Part shown: piece by piece, positions 33,730 through 41,130 of the stretch
Numbering within the stretch: the stretch's first letter is position 1
How the letters are laid out: each line of letters starts with the position of its first letter
Origin: Methylorubrum salsuginis
GTDB taxonomy: Bacteria; Pseudomonadota; Alphaproteobacteria; Rhizobiales; Beijerinckiaceae
DNA length: 64,000 bases
Assembly: GCF_900114375.1 (NCBI RefSeq)
Contig: NZ_FOSV01000008.1
Span: 1-64,000 of the forward strand
Reading direction: 5' to 3'
Position numbers and translations under genes: made by a program
Notes under the pieces: generated by a model
What the model was told of the DNA's origin: nothing
Seen by the model: only the letters and a program-made list of their open reading frames with translations
Database searches by the model: none

Positions 33730-35864
33730 CTCACGAGGCGAGCCGCCTCACCCCACCCTCCCCCCGCAGAGGGGGGAGGGATGCGCACGCGCTGCTGTGC
33801 CATCTTGTTGCAATCCTTCTTGTTTTTCTCGCCCTCCCCGCGCACGCCGGCACCCTGGGCCGCGCCGGCCTGGAAAAACACTTCCCCCCGCCCCTCGTCG
33901 TCGGCGAGCGCGACGACCGCATTCCGGTCTGGCCGATCCTCAAGCAGGAGGCCGGTGCCTACGAGATCATCGCCTACGCGTTCGAATCGATCGACTTCGC
34001 CCGCATCCCGGGCTTCGGCGGCACGGCACCCGATCTCCTGATCGCGCTCGCGCCCGACGGCACGTTTCGCGACGCCAAGGTGATCGCGCACCACGAGCCG
34101 GTCTTCCTCGAAGGGCTGGGGTCGGAACCCCTCTTCGCCTTCGTCGAGCAATATGTCGGGCTCTCGGCCCGCCAGCCGATCCGGGTCGGGCGGCCGAACG
34201 CGCGGGCCGCCGGGGCCGCGCCCGCCACCACCGTCGACGGGATCTCGATGGCCACCGCCTCGACCCGCGTCATCAACGAGACGATGCTCGCCGCCTCCCT
34301 CGCCGTCGCGCGGGAAAAGCTCGGCTTCGGCGCAGTCAACACCGGCCTGCGCGTCGAGGCCAAGCCCGACTATGCGCCGCTGGGCCTCGCCGAACTGGAA
34401 CGGCGCGGCTGGGTGAAGCGGTGGCGCATGACCCCGGCGGAAGTCGATGCGGCCTTCGCCGGCACCGGCCTCGCCGATCCCGATCCGGGCGCGCCGGACG
34501 AGCCCTTTTCGGACTTGACCATCGCCTATCTCAACGTGCCCACCATCGGCCGCGCGATCCTCGGCGAGGCGGCCTACGCCCGGCTGATGCGCGAGATCGG
34601 GCCGGGGGCCCATGCCGTGATGGTGGTGAGTTCCGGCCATTGGAGCCCGCTCCCGGACGACTTCGTGCTGGGCTCTGTGCCCGACCGTCTGACGATCCAG
34701 CAGGGCGGCCTCACCGTGAATGCCCGCGACGCCGCCTGGGAGCGACGCGACCTCGCCCCCGATCTCCCCGCCGGCCCCTGGACCCTCCTGAAGATCGGCG
34801 ACGCCGCGGGCTTCGACCCGTCCGCTCCCTGGTCGCTCTCGGTGAAAGTCACCCGCGAGCGCGGCCAGATTTTTCCGGAAAAGATCGCCCGCGAGATCGC
34901 CACCGAATACCGCCTGCCGCCGGACCTGTTCACCCGCGCGGTGCCGGACGAGGGCCCGAGCTGGACCGATTCCTGGCGCGCCCGCGCCTCCGAACTCGGG
35001 ATCATCGCGGCGGCTCTCGCCCTGCTCGTGCCGGTGCTCGCCCGGCACGACGCACTGGTGGCGAAGTCCCGCCCGTTCGGGCTGTTCCGCCTCGGCTTCC
35101 TCGCCTTCACCCTCGGCTTCGTCGGCTGGACCGCGCAGGCGCAGCTCTCCATCGTCACCCTCGTCGGTACGGTGCGCGCGCTGATCCACACCGGCGATTT
35201 CGGCTTCCTCCTCTACGATCCGCCTTCGCTCCTGATCTGGGGCTTCGTGCTGGTGACGCTCGTGGTCTGGGGCCGGGGCACCTTCTGCGGCTGGCTCTGC
35301 CCGTTCGGCGCGCTGCAGGAGTTTTGCGCGTTCCTCGCCAAGCCCCTGCGCATCCGCCAGGTCACCGTGCCGCCCCGCCTCGACCGGGCCCTGCGTCAGG
35401 TGAAATACGCCGTGCTCGCCGCGATCCTGCTCGCTGCGGCTTTGGGCTCGCCGCTCGCCGACACCGTCTCCGAGGTCGAGCCGTTCAAGACGGCGATCAC
35501 GCTCTATTTCGCCCGGTCGTGGCCGTTCGTGCTCTACGCGGTCGGTCTGCTCGTCCTCAACCTCTTCGTCTACAAGGGCTTCTGCCGCTACCTCTGCCCG
35601 CTCGGGGCGAGCCTCGCGCTGGCCGGGCGCCTGCGCCTGCTCGACTGGATCCCGCGGCGTACCGAGTGCGGCTCGCCGTGCCAGCTCTGCAAGGTGCGCT
35701 GCCGCTACGGCGCGATCGAGCCGTCGGGCAGGATCGATTATCCCGAATGCTTCCAGTGCATGGACTGCGTCACGATCATCCACGACCCCGCGCAATGCGT
35801 GCCGCAGGTGGTGGCGCGGCGACGCGGACGGCGGATCGTGCCGCGGCCGGTCGCGGCGGAGTGA
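33726..35864 (+). CDS. NosR/NirI-like flavin and iron-sulfur membrane protein
   Basis: A 712-residue membrane protein with the NosR architecture: signal segment (about 23-41), periplasmic FMN-binding domain (about 80-260), then several membrane helices and a cytosolic tail. Candidate flavin-attachment motif D171-x-x-S-M-A-T177 resembles the ApbE target Dxx(S/T)GA(T/S) but has Met for Gly. Polyferredoxin features: CGWLCPFG, CRYLCPLG, a CxxxCxxCxxxC cluster (in CGSPCQLCKVRC) and CFQCMDC. NosR feeds electrons to nitrous oxide reductase, but no nos genes are here. The GTG start overlaps the preceding stop. A perfect hairpin (33756-33780) lies inside the first 20 codons. Confidence 0.88.
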   Translation: MTHEASRLTPPSPRRGGRDAHALLCHLVAILLVFLALPAHAGTLGRAGLEKHFPPPLVVGERDDRIPVWPILKQEAGAYEIIAYAFESIDFARIPGFGGTAPDLLIALAPDGTFRDAKVIAHHEPVFLEGLGSEPLFAFVEQYVGLSARQPIRVGRPNARAAGAAPATTVDGISMATASTRVINETMLAASLAVAREKLGFGAVNTGLRVEAKPDYAPLGLAELERRGWVKRWRMTPAEVDAAFAGTGLADPDPGAPDEPFSDLTIAYLNVPTIGRAILGEAAYARLMREIGPGAHAVMVVSSGHWSPLPDDFVLGSVPDRLTIQQGGLTVNARDAAWERRDLAPDLPAGPWTLLKIGDAAGFDPSAPWSLSVKVTRERGQIFPEKIAREIATEYRLPPDLFTRAVPDEGPSWTDSWRARASELGIIAAALALLVPVLARHDALVAKSRPFGLFRLGFLAFTLGFVGWTAQAQLSIVTLVGTVRALIHTGDFGFLLYDPPSLLIWGFVLVTLVVWGRGTFCGWLCPFGALQEFCAFLAKPLRIRQVTVPPRLDRALRQVKYAVLAAILLAAALGSPLADTVSEVEPFKTAITLYFARSWPFVLYAVGLLVLNLFVYKGFCRYLCPLGASLALAGRLRLLDWIPRRTECGSPCQLCKVRCRYGAIEPSGRIDYPECFQCMDCVTIIHDPAQCVPQVVARRRGRRIVPRPVAAE
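33756..33780. repeat. Perfect G/C hairpin inside the 5' end of the NosR-like gene
   Basis: Ten-base perfect arms (CCCTCCCCCC and GGGGGGAGGG) around GCAGA, 30 bases after the GTG start. The surrounding CTCACCCC...CAGAGGGGG pattern partly recurs at 37901-37939 (arms GTCCCCC/GGGGGAC), pointing to a dispersed repeat type. Confidence 0.75.
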
Positions 35865-35869
35865 GTACG

Positions 35870-36850
35870 ATGCGGAGCCCTCCTCGCCCGGCCCGGCGGC
35901 GCGTCCTTCTCGGCGCTGCCGGTCTCGCCGCGGCGACCGCCCTCGGCGGGACCGCCGCGTTCCGCGCCCTGGCGAGCCGGCGCGGCCTCGCGACCCGCAC
36001 CCGGGCGGGGCTCGCCTTCGGCACCGTGGCGGCGCTCACGGTTGCCGGGCCCGACGAACCGGCACTCGATGCCGCCCTGGACGACGGGTTCGCGGCGATC
36101 CGCGCGGTCGAGGCCGCCGCGAGCCTGCTGCGGCCCGACAGCGCGCTCTCGCGCCTCAACCGCGCGGGATATCTCGACGCGCCGCCCGCCGACCTGACGG
36201 CGATGCTGGCCTTCGCGCTCGACCTCGCGCGGCGGACGGACGGGGCCTTCGACCCGACCGTGCAACCGCTCTGGCCGCTCTGGTCGGAGGCCTCCGCCCG
36301 GGGCGAGAAGCCCGAGGCGGCAGCGCTTCGTGCCGTGGTGGCCCGCATCGGCTGGCGCCGCGTCCGTCTCACGCCGGAGCGCATCGCGATGGAGCCCGGC
36401 ACCGCGCTGACCCTCAATGCGCTGATCCAGGGCCATGCCGCCGACCGGGTGATGGCGGCGCTGCGGGCCCGGGGGATCGAGGACGCCTTCGTCGATACCG
36501 GCGAGTTCGGGGCGCGGGGAACGCACGCGGATGGGACGCCCTGGCGCCTTGGCATCGCCGACCCGCGCCGAACCGAGACGCTGGCCGCCGTGATCGCCCC
36601 ATTCACGGGCTTCGCCGCGACGTCGGGAGACTATCAGATGTGCTTCTCGGCGGACCGGGCCGACCACCACATCTTCGACCCCGCCACCGGGCGTTCTCCG
36701 CGGGACCTCTCGTCGGTGACCGTCACCGCCGAATCAGGGCTCCTGGCGGACGGTCTATCCACCGCCTGCATGGTGCTCGGCGCGGCGCGGGGCCGCGACC
36801 TCGTGGCCGGCTTTCCCGGCTGCACGACCCACTTCATCGGCAAGGCTTGA
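35870..36850 (+). CDS. apbE: FAD:protein FMN transferase
   Basis: Attaches FMN covalently to a Thr/Ser of target flavoproteins in the periplasm. The 326-residue precursor has a Tat-like signal (RRRVLLGAAGLAAATAL), then the ApbE core: AAASLLRPDSALSRLN, FDPTVQPLWPL, ALTLNALIQGHAADRVMAAL, FVDTGEFGARG, and the C-terminal SGDYQMCF, HHIFDPATGRSP and LLADGLSTACMVLG motifs, including the acidic metal site. The ATG at 35870 has a GGAG site at correct spacing; a GTG at 35861 overlapping the previous stop is possible. Immediately downstream of the NosR-like gene, its likely substrate. Confidence 0.93.
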   Translation: MRSPPRPARRRVLLGAAGLAAATALGGTAAFRALASRRGLATRTRAGLAFGTVAALTVAGPDEPALDAALDDGFAAIRAVEAAASLLRPDSALSRLNRAGYLDAPPADLTAMLAFALDLARRTDGAFDPTVQPLWPLWSEASARGEKPEAAALRAVVARIGWRRVRLTPERIAMEPGTALTLNALIQGHAADRVMAALRARGIEDAFVDTGEFGARGTHADGTPWRLGIADPRRTETLAAVIAPFTGFAATSGDYQMCFSADRADHHIFDPATGRSPRDLSSVTVTAESGLLADGLSTACMVLGAARGRDLVAGFPGCTTHFIGKA

Positions 36851-36885
36851 GGCGGCGGGGACACGGACATGCGGTTCCCGCGACC

Positions 36886-36987
36886 AGAGCATCGGCCCGA
36901 AAGGTGCGGAGCGGCCTTCGGAAAAAAGCCGATGCGGCACAATAACGGAGAGCGTCGTCCTGGATCCGATATCCAGGACGACGCTCC
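36886..36987. repeat. Two-hairpin dispersed repeat, copy after apbE
   Basis: Hairpin A: outer arms GCATCGGC (36889-36896) and GCCGATGC (36928-36935), inner CCGAA/TTCGG, A-run spacer. Hairpin B: perfect 16-base arms GAGCGTCGTCCTGGAT (36950-36965) and its complement (36971-36986) around CCGAT. Homologous to 39457-39557 with paired substitutions in both stems, and its A half to the array at 20378-20557. Confidence 0.9.
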
Positions 36988-37030
36988 AGAAGGCTGCAGC
37001 CCGACACCGGGCGCGGAGATCGGCGCCGGG

Positions 37031-37849
37031 ATGGGGGAGCGCCGCCGCTCTGCCGCGAGCCGGGCGCGCGTCCGCCTGCGCGGCCGCATTCCGCTCGTGC
37101 TGGCGGCGCTGTGTGGCCTCGCCACCGCCGTGGCTGCGGGCGCGGAAGCGACGCCCTCCGTCGCGCTCGTCGTCGCCGTCGATGTCTCGCAATCCGTCGA
37201 TGACCGGCGCTTCACGCTGCAGCTCGAAGGGATCGCCGCCGCGCTGGAGGATCCGGAGGTTGTCGCGACGATGACGCAGCGGCCGGGGGGCACGCTGTTC
37301 ACGATGGTGACCTGGGCCGATCGTGCCAGCGTCGCCCTGAACTGGCGCCGCATCGCCAGCCGTTCCGACGCCCTCGCCGCCGCGGCGCAGGTCCGTGCCA
37401 CGCCCCGACAATCGGGTGAGTTCACCTGCCTTGGGCAGATGTTCCGGACGGTTGCGGCCAGCGTGATCCCGGCGATGCCGGCGCCGGCACAGCGGATCGT
37501 CGTCGACGTCTCCGGGGACGGGATCGACAACTGCACCGATCCGGACAGCCTGGAGGCCGAGCGCAACGCGCTTCTCGCCACCGAGGCCACGATCAACGGC
37601 CTGCCGATCCTCGTACCGGGCGAGAACGACGTCGTCGGCGCCGGCGCCTACCGGTCGCCCGGTTACGGCCTGCGCGCGACGCCGCTTCCCCAGGAGCGCA
37701 CGGGCCTCGCGCAATGGTACCGCGACCACGTTCTGGGCGGCCCCGGCGCCTTCCTCCTCGTGGCGGCGGGTTACGGGGACTTCTCGCGCGCCTTGCGGCG
37801 AAAGTTCGTGATGGAAGTCAGCGATGCGGGCGACCGCGCCGGACGGTGA
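37031..37849 (+). CDS. Secreted DUF1194 (von Willebrand A-like) protein
   Basis: A 272-residue secreted protein. After a basic n-region and signal segment (to about residue 40) comes VALVVAVDVSQSVDDRRFTLQLEGIAAAL, a MIDAS-like DxSxS motif of the vWA fold, then FTMVTWADRA and RIVVDVSGDGIDNC, the pattern of the DUF1194 family. Function of the family is unknown; metal-dependent protein binding is likely. The ATG at 37031 is chosen because upstream in-frame sequence reads through the dispersed repeat. Downstream of apbE on the same strand but separated by the two-hairpin repeat. Confidence 0.85.
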   Translation: MGERRRSAASRARVRLRGRIPLVLAALCGLATAVAAGAEATPSVALVVAVDVSQSVDDRRFTLQLEGIAAALEDPEVVATMTQRPGGTLFTMVTWADRASVALNWRRIASRSDALAAAAQVRATPRQSGEFTCLGQMFRTVAASVIPAMPAPAQRIVVDVSGDGIDNCTDPDSLEAERNALLATEATINGLPILVPGENDVVGAGAYRSPGYGLRATPLPQERTGLAQWYRDHVLGGPGAFLLVAAGYGDFSRALRRKFVMEVSDAGDRAGR

Positions 37850-37897
37850 GGAGCGATCTCTCCGGTTCGATCGGCCGCTCTCGTCCGCGGCTCGGCC

Positions 37898-38716
37898 TCA
37901 CCCCGATCCGTCCCCCGCCTCGGCGCGGCAGAGGGGGACGACGACGGGGACGTTCGTCCCGGCGGCAGGCTCGCATCCGTCCTCGACCGTCGATCCGGGA
38001 AGGCCCAGGTAGGCCGGATCGAAATCCGCCAGGATCGCGAGGCCGGCGTAGTCCCGCACCACGATGCTGCCCTTCTCGAGGCCGATCAAGCCGGACGTCT
38101 TGAGCCCCTGCAGCACCCGGCTCACATGCACGGTCGAGAGTGCCGTGATGTCGGCGAGGAGCCCCTGCCGCACCCGGCTCGGCAATCGGTCCGTCCGGCC
38201 CCCGCCGACGGCGCCCGACCGCACCAGGATCTCGCAGATCAGATGGGCCATCCGCGGTTCGCCGAGGCGCCCGGCGACAACCAGCCACCGGCGCACGATG
38301 GCGAGTTCGACCGCCGTCAGCCACCACAAGGCGCGCTCGATGGCCGGATGAGCGTGGATCAGAGGCTGGAGCATGCGCGCCGGCAGGTCGGCCACCATCC
38401 CGTCGCCCAGGGCTTCGACGATGCCCGGCGAACCGGTGGGAGCGGGCAGGCGCGAAAAGCAGAGGTCACCGGGGAAGTAGAGGGCGAGGATGCGCCGGGC
38501 GCCATCGGGCAGGATCTCGTAGCGATAGGCGATGCCGCTCACGATCAGATGGCCGCCGCTCGGCTCGTCGCCATCGGCGAGGCGCGAGCGCGCGCCGACG
38601 AGACGCGCTTGCACGGGCAGGGCGAGAAGGGCTCGGCGCGCGGCGGCGTCGAGAACCTCCGCCGCGTCGAGACGTCGGACGAGCCAGGCGAGCATGGCCT
38701 GCGCGTGAACCTGCAT
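37898..38716 (-). CDS. Crp/Fnr-family transcriptional regulator
   Basis: A 272-residue regulator with an N-terminal cyclic-nucleotide-type beta barrel (GGHLIVSGIAYRYEILPDGARRILALYFPGDLCF at about 65-100), dimer helix, and a winged helix at about 185-240 with LLADITALSTVHVSRVLQGLKTSGLI as recognition helix and KGSIVVRDYAGL as wing. No Fnr-type cysteine cluster at the N-terminus, so not an Fe-S oxygen sensor. The C-terminal 25 or so residues extend into a GC hairpin and may not be conserved. Convergent with the DUF1194 gene. ATG at 38716. Confidence 0.9.
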   Translation of the reverse strand: MQVHAQAMLAWLVRRLDAAEVLDAAARRALLALPVQARLVGARSRLADGDEPSGGHLIVSGIAYRYEILPDGARRILALYFPGDLCFSRLPAPTGSPGIVEALGDGMVADLPARMLQPLIHAHPAIERALWWLTAVELAIVRRWLVVAGRLGEPRMAHLICEILVRSGAVGGGRTDRLPSRVRQGLLADITALSTVHVSRVLQGLKTSGLIGLEKGSIVVRDYAGLAILADFDPAYLGLPGSTVEDGCEPAAGTNVPVVVPLCRAEAGDGSG

Positions 38717-39031
38717 GGGGTCTTCCTGGGAACCACCCTCGGGGCAACCCGGGCGCGAGGCGCAGGGTGAGGCCGGCGGGCCTTTTCGACTTTGCGATGG
38801 ATCAAAACCGGTACGGCTCCGGGCAAGCGGCGGGACGCGCCGGCCTGCCGGTAGGCCCGACGGCCGAAGCGGGTGCCGCAGGTCGCATCGAGGCAAGGAG
38901 CGGGCCGCCGGCCGTCCCATGCCGGTGCCGGTCGGGACGAAAGGCAGGACATCCGGCGCCACCATCGCGTGCCGGCATGGAGTCCTGTCGGTCCTCGCCC
39001 GCCCGCTCGATCGGCCCCCGGCCGACGGGCG
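38717..39031. other. Intergenic region upstream of the Crp-family gene
   Basis: About 315 bases with no convincing frame on either strand. It should contain the promoter of the Crp-family gene and the 3' end of the small membrane-protein transcript. A short IR (AGGCC/GGCCT followed by T's) occurs near 38770. Nothing else stands out. Confidence 0.4.
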
Positions 39032-39217
39032 TCAGAGCGCCAGCCAGAGCAGCGTCAGCGTCGCCGCCGAGCCCAAGACGGCCAAGGTGAGGCCCGCCGA
39101 CCGCGTGACGTTCCGGCGGCGGCCCTCGCCGATCCCGCCGTCGAGCGCGAAGACGCCCATCGGGGTGTCCGGCCACGCTGTACGGCGCGCGGCCTGAATG
39201 TGAGCCTTGAGATCCAC
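39032..39217 (-). CDS. Tiny membrane protein, first of two similar
   Basis: A 61-residue protein from GTG 39217: charged N-terminus, Gly/Arg-rich middle (GGIGEGRRRNVTRS) and a C-terminal membrane helix ending in TLLWLAL. It resembles the protein at 39561-39773, which also has a C-terminal helix ending LIWVAL, so the two may be paralogues. Unknown function. Confidence 0.4.
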   Translation of the reverse strand: MDLKAHIQAARRTAWPDTPMGVFALDGGIGEGRRRNVTRSAGLTLAVLGSAATLTLLWLAL

Positions 39218-39560
39218 GAAGCCCCCCGGTCGCCGTCGCCGTCCCGTTTGCCGCCGCCTCCGGCATCCGGGCGACGAGAGGGAGCATGGATCGCCCCACG
39301 GGCCACGCCTTGATCCAGGTCAATGCCGCCGGCCTCGGAACGCGTCGGCGCGGTGTCCCGCCGGCCGCACGCCTTCGAGGGGCGAGCCGGCAGCCACTGG
39401 ATTCCACGAAGGCTGATCCGGCGGATTCGGGACCGCGTGGCGTGGCTCCGCGCCTCGAGCATCGTCCCGAAAGGTGGGCACCGGCTTTCGGAAAAAGACG
39501 ATGCAAAACAATAGCATAGAGCATCGTCCCGGATCCGATATCCGGGACGATGCTCTAGGA
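39218..39560. other. Intergenic region holding a dispersed repeat
   Basis: Between two tiny membrane-protein genes on the minus strand. The right third is the two-hairpin repeat at 39457-39557; the remainder (39218-39456) shows no supported gene, RNA or strong hairpin. Confidence 0.45.
39457..39557. repeat. Two-hairpin dispersed repeat, copy near 39.5 kb
   Basis: Hairpin A: outer arms GCATCGTC (39459-39466) and GACGATGC (39497-39504), inner CCGAA/TTCGG. Hairpin B: perfect 18-base arms TAGAGCATCGTCCCGGAT (39517-39534) and its complement (39540-39557) around CCGAT. Ends four bases from the stop of the gene at 39561, where hairpin B may act as its 3' end on the minus strand. Confidence 0.9.
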
Positions 39561-39773
39561 TCAGAGGGCGACCCAGATGAGGCCGGTGAGCAGGATCGCC
39601 GCGGTGACGGCGAGGCCGAGCGCCTGCAGGCTGCCGATGGTGCAATGCCGGAATCCGTTCTCGATTTTGCCCTCCGCGTTCGCCGCCCTCGGGGGCGCCC
39701 AGCGGCCGGTCCCCCGAGGCCTGCGCACGGCCTGCACCGTCATCCCCGACATCGTTCGCGCGACCGTCGTCAT
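39561..39773 (-). CDS. Tiny membrane protein, second of two similar
   Basis: A 70-residue protein from ATG 39773 with a CGGAGAG ribosome binding site upstream. The first 45 residues are polar and basic; the last 23 (LQALGLAVTAAILLTGLIWVAL) form one membrane helix at the very C-terminus, a tail-anchored layout like its neighbour at 39032-39217. No family recognised. Confidence 0.5.
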   Translation of the reverse strand: MTTVARTMSGMTVQAVRRPRGTGRWAPPRAANAEGKIENGFRHCTIGSLQALGLAVTAAILLTGLIWVAL

Positions 39774-39954
39774 CGTCGTCTCTCCGATTGAACGGAGGCC
39801 ATGGTGACGAGGGCCGGGGTGACCGGCCTTGATCCAGCGCAAGGCGAGGGGCGCCCCGATGTCCGTGGCTCCGGATCGGCCCCGGCGGGCAATCCGAGGC
39901 TGGCCAAGGATCACCCGCCGGGGCGATCGCTCCGGTTCAGGCGGGCGCCGCGAG

Positions 39955-41130
39955 TCACGATCGACCCGTCCCCGACCGGCCGTCCCTGCCGCCGATCCAG
40001 GACGCGTGGATCGAGAGGTCCGGCCTCAGCGCGACGAGGTCGGCCGCGAAACCCGGGGCGATCCGGCCGAGGCGGCCGTCGAGGCCGAGGAAGCGGGCCG
40101 GCGTCAGCGAGGCCATCGTCAGCGCCTCCGCCAGGGTGGCGCCGCCGCGCCCGCTCATGTGGCGCACCGCCTCGGCCATGGTGATCGCCGCGCCCGCGAG
40201 CGTCCCGTCCGCGCCGGTCAGCCGGTCGCCCTCGCGGCGGATGCGGCGGCCGAACAGGGTGAAGGTCTCGCGCGCTTCGGGATCGCCCACGGGGGACATC
40301 GCGTCGGAGACCAGCATCAGGCGCCCGCACCCCTTGAGGCGCAGCGCCAGCCGGAGCTGGAGGTCGCCGACATGATGGCCGTCGGCGATGATGCCGGCGA
40401 AGCTGTCCGCCTCGGCGAGGGCGACGCCCACGGCGCCGGGTTCGCGCGGGCCGATCTGCGACATGGCGTTGAACAGATGGGTGAAGCCGGTGAGCCCCTC
40501 CGCAAACGCCCGCCGGATCGCCGTGCCGTCGTCGGCGGTGTGGCCGGCGCAGACGCGAGCACCGCGGGCCACGAGATCGGCCACCGCGCCGGGCGGCACC
40601 TCTTCGGGGGCGAGCGTCACCAGGGTGATCCCGCGGTCGCCGAGGCCCGTGAGCAGGGCCGCGTCGCCCTCGCCGAAGGTGGCGAGGCGGGTGGGATCGT
40701 GGATGCCGATCCGCTTGGGGCTGAGGAACGGCCCTTCGAGATGGATGCCGAGAAGGCCCGGCACGCCCGCCGCCATCGCTTCCGCGACGCCCGCGATGGC
40801 GCGGGCGATGGCGGGGCGCGTGTCGGTGATGAGCGTCGCCAGGAGGCCGGTGGTGCCGCCGGACCGGTGCGCGGCGGCGATGCGCCGGAGGCCCTCCACG
40901 CTGCAATCGTCGTTGAGCAGCACCCCGCCGCCGCCATTGACCTGAACGTCGATGAAGCCCGGCGCCAGGATCCCGTCCGGGGGCAGGCGCGTCACGGAGA
41001 CGCCCGGCGGCGGCTCTTCGGTGATGTCGGCGATGCGGCCGCCTCGCAGCAGCACGGCGCGATCGCGCAAAAAGACCTCGCCGTCGAAGACGCGCGAGGC
41101 GGCGATGGCATGGTCCGGCGGTGCCGTCAC
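39955..41130 (-). CDS. nagA: N-acetylglucosamine-6-phosphate deacetylase
   Basis: Deacetylates GlcNAc-6-phosphate to glucosamine-6-phosphate in amino-sugar and peptidoglycan recycling. The 391-residue amidohydrolase-fold protein has APGFIDVQVNGGGGVLLND, metal ligand Glu in GIHLEGPFLSPKRIGIHD, His in ARVCAGHTAD, GFTHLFNAMSQIGPREPG and the catalytic Asp in LVSDAMSPVG. GTG start at 41130 lies inside the overlap with the preceding stop, coupling translation. Third gene of murQ-SIS-nagA. Confidence 0.94.
   Translation of the reverse strand: MTAPPDHAIAASRVFDGEVFLRDRAVLLRGGRIADITEEPPPGVSVTRLPPDGILAPGFIDVQVNGGGGVLLNDDCSVEGLRRIAAAHRSGGTTGLLATLITDTRPAIARAIAGVAEAMAAGVPGLLGIHLEGPFLSPKRIGIHDPTRLATFGEGDAALLTGLGDRGITLVTLAPEEVPPGAVADLVARGARVCAGHTADDGTAIRRAFAEGLTGFTHLFNAMSQIGPREPGAVGVALAEADSFAGIIADGHHVGDLQLRLALRLKGCGRLMLVSDAMSPVGDPEARETFTLFGRRIRREGDRLTGADGTLAGAAITMAEAVRHMSGRGGATLAEALTMASLTPARFLGLDGRLGRIAPGFAADLVALRPDLSIHASWIGGRDGRSGTGRS

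Noticed and set aside
33726..36850. Nitrous oxide reductase (nos) cluster
   Set aside because: Only NosR-like and ApbE proteins are present; nosZ, nosD, nosF, nosY and nosL are absent and the partners are PQQ-associated families.
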